30,824 nt of DNA, taken from the NCBI GenBank assembly GCA_023091735.1, contig JALKBU010000613.1, forward strand, positions 1-30,824, read 5' to 3'. Both the position numbers and the translations under genes were made by a program. The notes beneath the pieces were generated by a model that saw nothing but the letters and a program-made list of their open reading frames with translations, was not told where the DNA came from and did no database searches. Positions 16,723-26,263 of this stretch are shown in pieces; the first letter of the stretch is position 1; every line of letters starts with the position of its first letter. Source of the DNA: Trichomonas tenax. Taxonomy: Eukaryota; Parabasalia; Trichomonadida; Trichomonadidae.

Positions 16723-17907
16723 AGAAAATTATCGTTTTAAATTTAAAACATTGCTTGCCTCTGTATGTATTTCAAAAATAACAAAGAAGCGAATTTTATT
16801 TTGTCACGAAAAATCAAAAATAATGATTAATTCCGGGTAATTCTTGAGTATTTGCCATGAAGATACCGTATATAGCACTTATACGAAGTTAGAAGAATGT
16901 GGTCACATTTTTTCAAATATTTGAATATTTTCCTTCAGCGATTACATACCAAAAGCCCCATGCATTCATAATATATACATCATAGACATTACAACCACTA
17001 AAGATATATCGACCAAAAACGCTAATTAAACAGAAAATATATTCAAAAATACAAAAGACGAACGAGTTTCATATGCAAATCAACGCAGATCTAAGAGTTA
17101 ACGATAAGAACATAATACAGCATTGTTCCGAAAAAGATTGTATCATTTTTGGAATGGAATTTACTTCATAAGAGTTCCACATTTATACAACAGATGCAAA
17201 AAACGCTAGATAGAGTTCTTTACATAATAGACACTTAAAAATCATGATCTTTAAATGAGAACTGTGATGGAATAAGCGCGAACATCACTATTACATTTAT
17301 GACATGTAAACAAAATACATTGTCATAATGTCAGATTAGCGTTTCCAAAAAGTTCACCAAAAATGATATTCTCATACACAATTCACAAATACTCTTTGCT
17401 GATCCATAGTACACAAAGGGGGGTGATATATGGTTGAAATAAAGTGGAAAAATGTTGTGAAATATGTTTTGAAATAAAGTTGAAAAATGTAGTGAATTAA
17501 TGATTTCCAACCATAACGAATACACAAAGCTATAGAATAGAGGAAATTAAGTATTTGGGAGTAGCTCCGCTTTTGGCATTTAGATTGTGACAGCGTAAAT
17601 AAGAAACAAATTTAAGAAAATGTTAAATTACTGACAGAAAAAACAAATTTATCACAAAAATTCTCAGCCATGCAAAATTACCCTCAAAGACCGTGAAAAA
17701 CATATTTCTTATATGGAGTATTCCACGATGACTGATTCACGCATGATTCCAAAAAAACTATTTGTGATATTGGATTGACAATATTTTATATCAATTCTCT
17801 CAATTTTCGAAATTCAATATTTTCACGGTATTTGGGGAATCTATATGGTATGGAGATCTTATATTTATCAAAATTTTGAGTTTACATCATCGTTCCATTT
17901 GTCAAAA
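16723..17907. other. Gene-free region between divergent genes
   Basis: About 1.2 kb between the PP-loop gene and the Rab, AT-rich, with no supportable gene on either strand. It contains one short tandem repeat, listed separately. The Rab frame is open upstream to 17845, but those residues do not look like a Rab N-terminus. Confidence 0.4.
17434..17498. repeat. Two-copy 35-bp tandem repeat
   Basis: TTGAAATAAAGT is followed by GAAAAATGT at 17434 and again at 17469. The first 30 nt of the two copies differ at about three positions. This looks like a recent local duplication. Confidence 0.7.
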
Positions 17908-18508
17908 ATGACTGGAATTCCGCAAGTCGGGAAACCCACTCTCAAGATTATTCTCGTTGGAGACAGCGGCGTTGGAAAGACGTCTTTACTGGCTTCGTTC
18001 TTCAAACAGAAATTCGAATATCAGACGAATCCTACTGTGGCTCCATCTTATTCTTAATATCGATATTAAGCTAGAAAACGGTTTCACCATCTGCTTGCAG
18101 ATATGGGATACAGCCGGCCAGGAAAGGTACCACTCTATTAGCAAGCTTTTCTTCAGAGATTCGGATATTGCTCTTATTTGCGCCGTGGCAGGCGACAAGG
18201 AGTCTACCGGGGAGGTTGACAACTGGGTGAACAGAGTACGAGAGGAAGTACCAAACTGCACATTAGTTTTTGCGCTTACAAAATCCGATTTACTCTCCAG
18301 CGATCAGAATAATCAGTTTGTAGAACAGTTCGAGAAAGACATCGAAAAGTACAAAGAGCATGGACCATTTTTGACATCTACTTTAACAAAACAAGGCGTT
18401 AACGAGCTATTTCAATATGCTGCAAATCAATATAAAGGTCCTAACAAGCTTGCAAACAGGAATCTTAAGAAGGCCAAGCCCAAGGATGAAGAAAAAGCAT
18501 GCTGCTAG
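17908..18508 (+). CDS. Rab-family small GTPase split by one +1 frameshift
   Basis: Rab GTPases are membrane-anchored switches in vesicle traffic. Frame 1 (ATG 17908 to TAA 18055-18057, 49 residues) holds the P-loop GDSGVGKTS and the switch I region ending TNPTVAPSYS. Frame 2 continues from AAT 18056 for 150 residues, with LQIWDTAGQERY (G3), TKSD (G4), STLTKQG near G5, a Lys-rich hypervariable tail and a C-terminal CC for geranylgeranylation. The spacing between the two halves fits a Rab to within about one residue if a single T is skipped at TCT-TAA-T. Every functional motif is intact, so decay would have to be very recent. Programmed +1 frameshifting (as at the antizyme TCC-TGA-T site) or a sequencing error are alternatives. 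A deletion of one base cannot be an intron. The start at 17908 is preferred over 17845 because homology begins there. Confidence 0.8.
18052..18070 (+). other. Frameshift site inside an 18-bp palindrome
   Basis: CTTAATATCGATATTAAG (18053-18070) is a perfect palindrome. It contains the TAA that ends frame 1 (18055-18057). The preceding codon is TCT, so the local reading is TCT TAA T, with frame 2 resuming at AAT. The palindrome could fold as a 7-bp stem with a TCGA loop. Confidence 0.7.
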
Positions 18509-18781
18509 AGGAGTTTTTGCTTTTTTCATGTTCAATATGTGTTTCTGTACTGTATATGTTGATAATACTGCACTTGAGTTGTGCTAAATCTTGTATTTAT
18601 TAGCAAATTATCTAGTAATAGAAATCTCATTCAAAAAATCATTTCATGATACACTGTATTTACATTATTTCTATCTTACACATTACAAAAATTGAGGAAA
18701 GAGAGATCGTTGATTTAAAAATTTTTCATACAAAGTATATTTATAAACAATTACAAGAGATAGTAAAATGCAACGCCAGTA

Positions 18782-19687
18782 TCACTTAATGTCAGTAGAA
18801 TTTTGTCGATGCATAAGTTGAGATCTGTATTTTAGAGGGCAATAAGCTTCTGTTGAAGAACCGGTGCCTTTAGGAGCTAAAGGAGGTAGAATAGGTGGTA
18901 TAAAGTTCGGATTTTCCTGCTTAACAGGTACAGTAGGAATCAGTGGTGGAGGCGGCATTGGCAAATTGTTTTGTTGCGCTGATTGTGCGTCAGTCTTCAC
19001 CTGTGGCGACTGTTGTACCTGCGGTTGAGTAGGTGCATTATTTTGGCTGATTCTTGAGTCAACAACGTTCGATGGGAAAACAAGATTGAGATGAATGTTT
19101 GAATGTCTTGAATCACCGCGTATGATATTTGCAGAGATGTTTGGTACTGATATCTGCATTTGTATTGGCTGTGCCGGATCTTTTGGCACTGTAACGTTCT
19201 GTGAATCTATGTATGCGACAATTTGTTGGTTTATATCAGCGCGAGATCTTAGAGTCCACTGACGTAATTCCGGAAAGTTATCTTTTAGATATGGTATTCG
19301 GTCGAATAAATATTTCCAAGATTCAGTATGTGATTGATTTGTAGTATAACCGAGTTTATGAAGACTTCCGTTGATCGAAGATTTGCATTTTGATATCAGC
19401 AACCGCAGTTGCCGTGTATTAATCGCAATCATGTTATCCATCCAACAGACACCGCAGACTAAGAACCTCCTCCAATCGTTCTCGTCGTGCCTCTCAGCGA
19501 ACCTGTGAATGACGTTTAGTATGCTGTCGAATGCCTCCATCCTGTGGCCTCTATTTCGCTTGCTACTCGACGCATCGAGCGCCATTTTCAGAGATTTGTA
19601 GCTCGCCTTGTCCACATCGGATAAGAGGTTCCAGAAGTTCGGAATTATGTCGATATTCTGTGGAGGGTCTGGCTCGAGCGTCCCCAT
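18782..19687 (-). CDS. IBP39-like initiator-binding transcription factor
   Basis: This is a 301-residue protein from ATG 19687; longer frames begin only at TTG. IBP39 is the trichomonad protein that binds the initiator element at transcription starts and contacts RNA polymerase II. Residues about 15-150 match its initiator-binding domain: RNRGHRMEAFDSIL (45-58), RRFLVCGVCW (73-82), IAINTRQLRLLI (87-98), KCKSSINGSL (100-109) and LRQWTLRSR (141-149). The C-terminal half is Gln/Pro-rich and probably disordered (PMPPPPLIPTVPVKQE, PPILPPLAPKG), unlike the folded C-domain of IBP39. That suggests a paralogue with a different partner. A TCATTG initiator-like motif sits directly against the start codon. 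It is convergent with the Rab gene, 273 bp away. Confidence 0.9.
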   Translation of the reverse strand: MGTLEPDPPQNIDIIPNFWNLLSDVDKASYKSLKMALDASSSKRNRGHRMEAFDSILNVIHRFAERHDENDWRRFLVCGVCWMDNMIAINTRQLRLLISKCKSSINGSLHKLGYTTNQSHTESWKYLFDRIPYLKDNFPELRQWTLRSRADINQQIVAYIDSQNVTVPKDPAQPIQMQISVPNISANIIRGDSRHSNIHLNLVFPSNVVDSRISQNNAPTQPQVQQSPQVKTDAQSAQQNNLPMPPPPLIPTVPVKQENPNFIPPILPPLAPKGTGSSTEAYCPLKYRSQLMHRQNSTDIK

Positions 19688-19693
19688 CAATGA
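19688..19693 (-). promoter_or_regulatory. Initiator-like TCATTG abutting the IBP-like start
   Basis: Minus-strand TTTTTCATTG runs straight into ATG 19687, so a start at the A would give a leader of only a few nucleotides, as is usual in trichomonads. Functional assignment is inference. Confidence 0.4.
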
Positions 19694-20434
19694 AAAAGTT
19701 AAATGGTCGGCCAATTTCAAATGCAGTTTAGATTCAAAATATATTTTCTTCTCTTTCTCTGCAGTGTGGGACCTTTCCAAGGACTATTTTCGCTGTTTCG
19801 TTTGCTAAAACTGTTTTATTTTCATCTTTTCATTCAACATGTAAAGTCCTATGACACCAATTTGACAGCATCAAAAATCTAAAAATGCAGTTTTCTGCAT
19901 CCAAAAAACAATATTAATCAATCAAACACATATCAATATGCTCAACATATCTAGCTTATATTTCTATATTCATGAATATGTTTCACGTTGATTCTATTTT
20001 GTTGTTGCTGAAGAAGTTAACTCAAAATTGCTCGATAATTATTTGTAAAGTGTCAGAATCATTAAACATCATTTATTGTTTCAATGGATAATATTTGAGT
20101 TTGTTGGAAACAATAAATCAATAATAGCGATTCTATAGAATGTTTTTATTGTCATTGTTTTTGAAATTCAAATATTTTCTATTCAATACAAAAATGTCGA
20201 ATCCTATTAACAGCATCCGACAAGCTACCATATATAATGACAAGCTGACATTATGTCACATCAAATTGTTCAGATATTATTTCAGGAATGATTCAATAAC
20301 CGATTAAATTTTTAAAATCATCATCAATGAAATATCAAAACTCTTCACATCTCTTTGGGATAGGTATGATATAGTTAGAAAGAGAAGAATAGTTAAATTC
20401 AAAAATCAATCATTTATCAAAAAATAAAAAAAGG
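19694..20434. other. Gene-free spacer
   Basis: About 740 bp, AT-rich, between the kinesin 3' end and the IBP-like start. It holds one small hairpin, ATGCAG-TTTT-CTGCAT, at about 19884-19899, and an imperfect dyad near 20232-20252. No coding remnant seen. Confidence 0.4.
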
Positions 20435-22408
20435 TTATTGTTCTTCTTCAACAGGTTGTTTTCTTGTGCCGTTTCTTCTGAATTCACGCTCAAGTATCTT
20501 CTGTATCTTCTTCTGAGCGAAGAAGTATGGAGCGGCCTTAGGCTCGTTCTCAACTATGCGCTGGTACTCGCGACGCTCACGGCGTTCGTCCTTGTCAAGG
20601 AGTTCTTCGTTCTCTTCCTCCTCTTCTCCTTTGACTGTCTGCTTAACGTTGCGGTCTTCCATCCATTGCTTGAAGCCTGCCTCCATCTGCTTCTCCATGT
20701 CCTCGATCTCATCACTGAGTGACTTCTCGAGATCCTTGAGCTCGACATACTTCGAGTATGCCTCCTTATAGTTCTTCTTGACTGTGGTGAGATCCTCACG
20801 AATCTTCAACTCTTCCTCGTCAATGACCAAAACGCCATCGATCGGCGGAAGTCTGTTCTTCTGCTTCTCCTCAAGCTTAGCTTTGAGAGCATCGATCTGT
20901 GACTTGTGCTGGTTAACGATGATAGCAACATCACGAACTTTCTTCTTGTTTTCAGCAATCTGCTGCTGACGCTCTGTGATCTCGTTATTGATCTGTTCGC
21001 CACCAGTTGATCTGTAGATCTGCCACAACTCTTTGTCTGTTGGCATAAGTGGGAAGAACGAGATGTACTCATCTTGGTCAGCTGGAGCATCTTCGACTTC
21101 GCGCTCGACGACCTTTGTTGGCTCCGGAGGCTTTACAGTGAAAACGTACTTTTCTCTCAACTGTTCTTCAGCAGAAACCTTCTGAGCACGGAACTGATCC
21201 TTCATTATCTGAAGGGCAGCGCGAATCTCATAAAGAGAGCGGATTGGGAATGATTGAACTGCATCAGAGAGGAATGAATTGACTGTTTCGGAGATGATTT
21301 GTCTTTCCTGACGATCTGGTTCGCAGAAGCTCATCTGTGGGTTCTTGACACGCAGCTGTGCACGCATGTTATCGATTTCCTTCTGGATGCGTTTGATTTG
21401 GCTGTCTTTGTGCTCCTTGAGGTTGAGAATATCGTCAGATGTTTCTCCTTGAACGCACGATGAAAACTTAAGTGTTGCGAGTGTTGAAGGTAATGAATCG
21501 CGGTCAAAGCTGCAGCAGGCAATGAGGCACCTGTTAGGAAGTGAATCTTTCAAGAAATGAGTTAATGGGCATGATCTATATGGAATGTGATCATCAGCAA
21601 TCAAAACACGCTCAAGGACAGTCATTGTGCGGTTGATGTTCGCCTGGCGGTGGAATTCATCGGAATCTCTGTTCATGTCGCCGATTTTGAGCGCTGTAGC
21701 CATATCGATGAAGCTGATTTTAGAATGGAGCGGTTTATCTGTGTTCGGTTGATTGACGTCGGAATCGAGCCATAATGTAAATACAGATGTCGTACGAAGA
21801 GAATCTGGGTTGAGAATTCTGAAAGCATTTCCCTTGAAAAGACGCTCAAGGCCGCCTTGCTCATCCTTAATTGTTGGCATCAGCAGGTTTTTGACGGCGA
21901 TTGACTCGTCTTTGAGTTCTGTAATTTTCAATTCTTTTGGTTCTTGGCCATTGAAAGCGTTGAGAATATCGAAAAGTTGTTCGTTAAGGAATTGGATGTA
22001 AGAACAGCGAACTTTAACTTCGAGTTCTGGTGCTGCTGATAATTTCGAGAATAAGTATTGAATGGCTCTTGGAACGAGACCACGATTCGCATAATCGTTC
22101 TCAGGTCCATTTAACGTGTATGTTTTGCCGCTCTTTAAACCGCCGCAGCAGATAACGCAACTTGGCGTTCCGTTGAGCGCAGCGTCGACTGCAGGACGTG
22201 TAGTAAGGTTGAACATCGCTTGCTGATCTGTATTTAGCAAAATTGAAGCGAAATGGAAGGAATATGACGAAATTTGATGCTTTAAGAATGATCTAGGATG
22301 AACTTTTAGCGATTTCACTGTCACCGATTGTCCATCCTCACCGAGCTTTATGTAATCTGTTGCAATTTCCTCTGTTGGCTTCACGCGAACGTGAACTTTT
22401 TTATTCAT
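20435..22408 (-). CDS. Kinesin-9-like protein with degenerate nucleotide switches
   Basis: The 657-residue protein has a kinesin motor fold at 1 to about 325. Both the motor start (VHVRVKPTEE) and the tail resemble KIF9, an axonemal kinesin that tunes flagellar beating. Tail signatures are a KIF9-like segment at about 365-425 ending LREKY, then IDEEELKIREDL and the following coiled coil (about 545-600). The P-loop is GGLKSGKT (89-96): Lys and Thr are kept but the GQTGxGKT consensus is not. Switch I SSRSH reads SLRTT (203-207). Switch II DLAGSE reads DMATAL (235-240), losing both the Gly and the Glu needed for hydrolysis. The microtubule-facing HIPYRSCPLTHFLKDSL is retained (274-290). It is probably a microtubule-binding protein that hydrolyses ATP poorly or not at all. 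The frame is otherwise intact, with a Glu-rich segment near 615. Confidence 0.9.
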   Translation of the reverse strand: MNKKVHVRVKPTEEIATDYIKLGEDGQSVTVKSLKVHPRSFLKHQISSYSFHFASILLNTDQQAMFNLTTRPAVDAALNGTPSCVICCGGLKSGKTYTLNGPENDYANRGLVPRAIQYLFSKLSAAPELEVKVRCSYIQFLNEQLFDILNAFNGQEPKELKITELKDESIAVKNLLMPTIKDEQGGLERLFKGNAFRILNPDSLRTTSVFTLWLDSDVNQPNTDKPLHSKISFIDMATALKIGDMNRDSDEFHRQANINRTMTVLERVLIADDHIPYRSCPLTHFLKDSLPNRCLIACCSFDRDSLPSTLATLKFSSCVQGETSDDILNLKEHKDSQIKRIQKEIDNMRAQLRVKNPQMSFCEPDRQERQIISETVNSFLSDAVQSFPIRSLYEIRAALQIMKDQFRAQKVSAEEQLREKYVFTVKPPEPTKVVEREVEDAPADQDEYISFFPLMPTDKELWQIYRSTGGEQINNEITERQQQIAENKKKVRDVAIIVNQHKSQIDALKAKLEEKQKNRLPPIDGVLVIDEEELKIREDLTTVKKNYKEAYSKYVELKDLEKSLSDEIEDMEKQMEAGFKQWMEDRNVKQTVKGEEEEENEELLDKDERRERREYQRIVENEPKAAPYFFAQKKIQKILEREFRRNGTRKQPVEEEQ

Positions 22409-22426
22409 AGGAAACTAACGAGCGAA

Positions 22427-22435
22427 GAAAAGTGA
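22427..22435 (-). promoter_or_regulatory. Initiator-like TCACTTTTC upstream of kinesin gene
   Basis: Minus-strand TCACTTTTC with its A about 25 nt before ATG 22408, matching the trichomonad TCA(+1)Y pattern at the usual distance. Confidence 0.45.
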
Positions 22436-22865
22436 CTAATTTTTGGCACTTTTGTAAATGACGTTTTAATTTGCACACATTCTTCTCTTCATTTGTAACC
22501 ATTTTAACTCTTACCACTCAATTATACTCTTGATAGTATAGCTATGTTCTAAGCTATGAATGAATATAAAAGATATATATTTTCATAAAAATGTTAAGGA
22601 AAATAAGGAAAACAGAATTGATAAATATCTAAACTTTCTGTATTTTAGATTATTGTAAAAATGATATGAAATAATTATTTAAGTAATGTTATCATTTCAA
22701 ATTCGGTATAATAAAAACTGATTTGGGTTTCAAAAAGAAAAATATACTATATATAGCTTGAACATATATAGAATTTATAAAGAAAATATAGTGTTTCCGA
22801 TTTAGTTTTGTTGATTCGATTTTCGAATAGTTTACAATAACCACTTTTTTTGATGTGATGATTAA
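22436..22865. other. Divergent intergenic region
   Basis: About 430 bp between the kinesin gene and the plus-strand gene at 22866, AT-rich. CCACTTTTTT at about 22841-22850 is a near-initiator some 20 nt before ATG 22866. Nothing else noted. Confidence 0.4.
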
Positions 22866-23831
22866 ATGGAATATATCGTTTTCGACAAAATTATCCAAAC
22901 AATGATGTTCAACGACGGATTTAAGTATTCGGTGGACATCACTATAAACGAGGATATGAATGAACACGTCAAATATCCAGGATTGTCGTCTTTTCAATTA
23001 TCACAAGCAATAATTAGAGCGGTAAACAGGCTTGGCACAAGCTACATTGTTTCTGTGATACCAGATACAGCAAGAACTCTGTTTATTACATTCTTTTCCA
23101 GTACAAATCCCGATACAATTTTAAATATAGCTTTGGATTACATTGTTGATGAAGTTTGTCCTGCTATGACATATGAAATCCATAAGATGCCGTTTCAGAG
23201 CGATCCTTTCGTTACGAAGAATGCAATTGAAAATCTTTTGATTAATTGTTTAGAAATGAACAAATTCTTTACAGTTTTAAGTGATAAATACTACATTGTT
23301 TGCAATCATTCCTGTTCCATGATATCATTATCAGATTTTTCCATCAATTTATCAACATCGGTGAAGGAAAATGAACTGATTAGGGATAGATTAAAGGGTG
23401 GGAAAAAAGTTAAAGCGAGAACATTAAAAGAAAACAATGCAGTAATATTGGTGTCAGCAACATACCATATTACTCGAACAACGCCATTTGGAAATGATCC
23501 CAAAAAGAAACTCGGAAAGAGTTTTGAGCCAGAAGTTGTCTATGTTGCTCCAAGGTTCGCAAGAGCATGTGCGCACAAGCTTGTTCCGAGAGCAGAATGG
23601 ATGAAGAACTACTGGTACTACAGCTACGGAATAACAATCGAACAAGAAGGAACTGATGTCATGTGCTCATTTTCTGGATACGAAGAAGATGCAATTTTCG
23701 AATATCCAATCGAGCTCGTCTATCGCTCTCCAATCATGGAGAACACACACAAACCATCCCCTCAAGACATCAAAGTGTTCAAGGAGCAATTTGTCCAAAT
23801 CTTTTATAATGCTCTTAAACTCATCCACTAA
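22866..23831 (+). CDS. Unrecognised 321-residue protein
   Basis: I do not recognise this protein. It has no signal peptide, membrane span, coiled coil or low-complexity tract. It is evenly mixed in composition, as for a soluble folded domain. Residues about 35-130 alternate helix and strand (SSFQLSQAIIRAVNRLG). Residues 172-183 are a basic loop (DRLKGGKKVKAR). The C-terminal part is rich in Tyr and Trp (WMKNYWYYSYG). Codon use and the unbroken frame over 321 codons argue for a real gene. It is divergent from the kinesin gene, with 457 bp between starts, so shared regulation is possible but not shown. Confidence 0.8.
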   Translation: MEYIVFDKIIQTMMFNDGFKYSVDITINEDMNEHVKYPGLSSFQLSQAIIRAVNRLGTSYIVSVIPDTARTLFITFFSSTNPDTILNIALDYIVDEVCPAMTYEIHKMPFQSDPFVTKNAIENLLINCLEMNKFFTVLSDKYYIVCNHSCSMISLSDFSINLSTSVKENELIRDRLKGGKKVKARTLKENNAVILVSATYHITRTTPFGNDPKKKLGKSFEPEVVYVAPRFARACAHKLVPRAEWMKNYWYYSYGITIEQEGTDVMCSFSGYEEDAIFEYPIELVYRSPIMENTHKPSPQDIKVFKEQFVQIFYNALKLIH

Positions 23832-24171
23832 AGCAAACATTTTATGATTTTTGAATCAAAAAACACTTTCCACATAAAAACTGAGAACCAAGCACTGTAT
23901 TTTTGGTTGGATTTTAAAATGTGAAAAATGAATAAAAAAAATTTGAAAAAAATCAGAACTGAAGATGATAATTTAGAACGAAATTTAAGAGTCATATGAG
24001 GAGCCAATAATAATTGAATGATGATTTAAAGAAATATGACAATATATTTGATTTTTGATAAATATATGATGTAACGTGAAAATTTCGATGATTTTGAGCT
24101 GTACACGGTGCGTATCGACTATATATAAAGTTAAATGAGAAGGTATATAATTTTGTACGTTTTTCCAAAAA
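23832..24171. other. Spacer and promoter region of the LRR gene
   Basis: About 340 bp, AT-rich. A TATATATAAAG stretch (about 24119-24129) lies 45 nt before the LRR start codon. Trichomonads are not known to rely on TATA boxes, so its role is doubtful. Confidence 0.35.
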
Positions 24172-26226
24172 ATGGCGGAGGAAGAGGTGCAGTTCGAAGA
24201 CATCGACCTCGACCAGGCAGTGAGAGTTGAGAAATCCAAATCCGATCCATTCATCATAACGAACACTTTCTCTGAGGACGAAATAAAACAAATATTTATC
24301 GCAAAGTCTCAGGACTTCAATATTTCTACGTCAGCCAAAATGTTTCAGCGCTTTTACATCAACCAGACGAAGAAACCATTCCTAAAAATCTTCGATATGA
24401 GCTCATCATCAATTGGTCCAAAAGCAACTGAAGTTATCTGCAATTTAATTCTCAAACATCCACACATTCGCTCTATAAATCTCTCAGGAAACTCAATCGG
24501 CAACAAAGGAGCCACTTCTATCGCTCAGTTGCTGTTCCAAACGAATAGATTGGTTTCTCTCGATCTGTCATCAAATGGAATCCAAGATAGAGGTTTATAT
24601 GCACTTTTCTACGCATTACACACGAATACATCGGTAGTATCATTGACAGTTGGCTCTTCTACATCAGTCACAAGAAATTCGCTCGGACAAGACGCTGCTA
24701 AAGAGTTAGCTGGTGTTTTGCAGACGAATCAGGTTCTCTCGGAACTCGACCTTTCAATGGCTGAGATCACATGCGATATAATGATCCAGATATCGAAAGG
24801 ACTCGAGTTAAATCACTCCTTGCAAGTTTTGAACATTTCTAACAACAACATCTGTTCTAAAGGCTGCAGAAAGGTTTTGCAAGCGATAACAAACTCGAAT
24901 ATAGTCAATCTCAATATATCAAATAACGCAATCAAAGATGACATCGCGCCAGATTTTATCAAATATATTTCAAAGAATAAAGCGGTCAGACACCTCAATA
25001 TATCATCGAACCAACTCACAAAGGCCTTCACTAAAGCAATTACACCGGCTTTCGCTAACTATTCACAATTAATCGAATTTAATATCTCTCACAATCCATT
25101 AACAGGTGCTGGAATTGATGAACTTGGGCCGGGTTTGGCAATGAACACCAATATCAAGACACTAAATGTCTCAATGTGCCAAATTGATTACACAGGATTC
25201 AAATCATTCTGCAAGAAATTAAAAGACAATTATTCGCTTACGAACTTGATTCTCTCTCATAATCCAATCGGCGATGAAGGAGCGAAGTGCCTCGCGGATG
25301 TTCTCAAGGAGCACTATCTCCTCAAAGAGTTGGATCTCGAAATGACGGAGATAACTGACGTTGGCGGTGATGTTCTCGTTCCTGCAATTGGAGCTTCGAA
25401 ATCTCTCGAAAAAGTTTCACTTAGAAACAATCTTCTTGGCAATGCAAAGATCATACAGAAAGCACTCACAGATAATCAGCTTTTGTACTCCTTAGACATT
25501 GATTTTAATGATATTGAATACAAATATCACTCAGATATCGAGAAAATCATTAAAGCAAACGGTAAACTGAGAAAAGAGCGCAAAAAAGCCAAAATTAAGC
25601 GCGAGGTGGCATCAACAGGAGATATTGATGCAAGATTGCATCTCACGAGACAAGAAATATCAGAAGAGCGCGAACAGATTGCTGCATTTTCAGAGGATCT
25701 CGTTAAAGCAAAGAAGGAGTTTGCGGAAGCTTCAGAAAGCAGAAACACGACAATCAAGACATTAACGGCTAAATTCGAAGAAGTTAATTCAATCCAAAAC
25801 ACAAAATCAGATGAAATCAGAGAAAAGTTTGGCGCGATAACACATGACAAAGAAACATTAGAATACAGTATTCATTCGATTGAGCAACATTTGCAGTCAG
25901 AGTATGAAATCAACAAGAGAGATAACACCCAACTTGGACAGCTTGAAAACAAAGTCTACGAGACGCAAAAGTCGAACGAATATGATAGAGAAGAGCTCAA
26001 GAAGAAGTTATTAGAAGCTCGCCAGAAGTATCTTGATGCGAAGGAAGTACTTCTTGAAGCATGGAACGTTTCACACGTCTTCCTTACATCAGGAAATGAC
26101 ACTGCGGAGCCAAAAGAAGTCACGAGTCGCGAGAAAGGAAAGAAGACATCAAGAAAGAAGATTGCAGGATCTGCATCGAAAGGAAATGTCAATGATAAGT
26201 TTCCATCCACAAAAGCTGTTGATTAA
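24172..26226 (+). CDS. Leucine-rich-repeat protein with C-terminal coiled coil
   Basis: This is a 684-residue protein. Residues 1-70 are an acidic N-terminal part. Residues about 74-455 are a row of leucine-rich repeats of the ribonuclease-inhibitor type, about 28 residues each; clear examples are SLDLSSNGIQDRGLYAL, VLNISNNNICSKGCRKVL and LILSHNPIGDEGAKCLADVL. A basic hinge (RKERKKAKIKRE, about 463-475) leads into a long coiled coil (about 480-625) and a Lys/Ser-rich tail. The layout resembles cytoskeletal or flagellar LRR proteins such as LRRC45 or dynein-regulatory LRR subunits; which one cannot be settled by eye. It has no NACHT or kinase domain and no signal peptide, so it is probably cytoplasmic. 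The stop is followed at once by AAAAA, including a TAAA-type 3' signal. A MITE-like element starts 38 bp later. Confidence 0.9.
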   Translation: MAEEEVQFEDIDLDQAVRVEKSKSDPFIITNTFSEDEIKQIFIAKSQDFNISTSAKMFQRFYINQTKKPFLKIFDMSSSSIGPKATEVICNLILKHPHIRSINLSGNSIGNKGATSIAQLLFQTNRLVSLDLSSNGIQDRGLYALFYALHTNTSVVSLTVGSSTSVTRNSLGQDAAKELAGVLQTNQVLSELDLSMAEITCDIMIQISKGLELNHSLQVLNISNNNICSKGCRKVLQAITNSNIVNLNISNNAIKDDIAPDFIKYISKNKAVRHLNISSNQLTKAFTKAITPAFANYSQLIEFNISHNPLTGAGIDELGPGLAMNTNIKTLNVSMCQIDYTGFKSFCKKLKDNYSLTNLILSHNPIGDEGAKCLADVLKEHYLLKELDLEMTEITDVGGDVLVPAIGASKSLEKVSLRNNLLGNAKIIQKALTDNQLLYSLDIDFNDIEYKYHSDIEKIIKANGKLRKERKKAKIKREVASTGDIDARLHLTRQEISEEREQIAAFSEDLVKAKKEFAEASESRNTTIKTLTAKFEEVNSIQNTKSDEIREKFGAITHDKETLEYSIHSIEQHLQSEYEINKRDNTQLGQLENKVYETQKSNEYDREELKKKLLEARQKYLDAKEVLLEAWNVSHVFLTSGNDTAEPKEVTSREKGKKTSRKKIAGSASKGNVNDKFPSTKAVD

Positions 26227-26263
26227 AAAATGTTGTATTATTTTATGTTTGAAATATACATTT

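Noticed and set aside
17957..18055. Separate start of a second gene within the Rab region
   Set aside because: The first part of that frame is an out-of-frame reading of the Rab P-loop region; homology in this frame begins only at about 18056.
18040..18075. Intron joining the two Rab frames
   Set aside because: The offset is one base, and no trichomonad 5' GTAYGT or 3' ACTAACACACAG-type signal is present.
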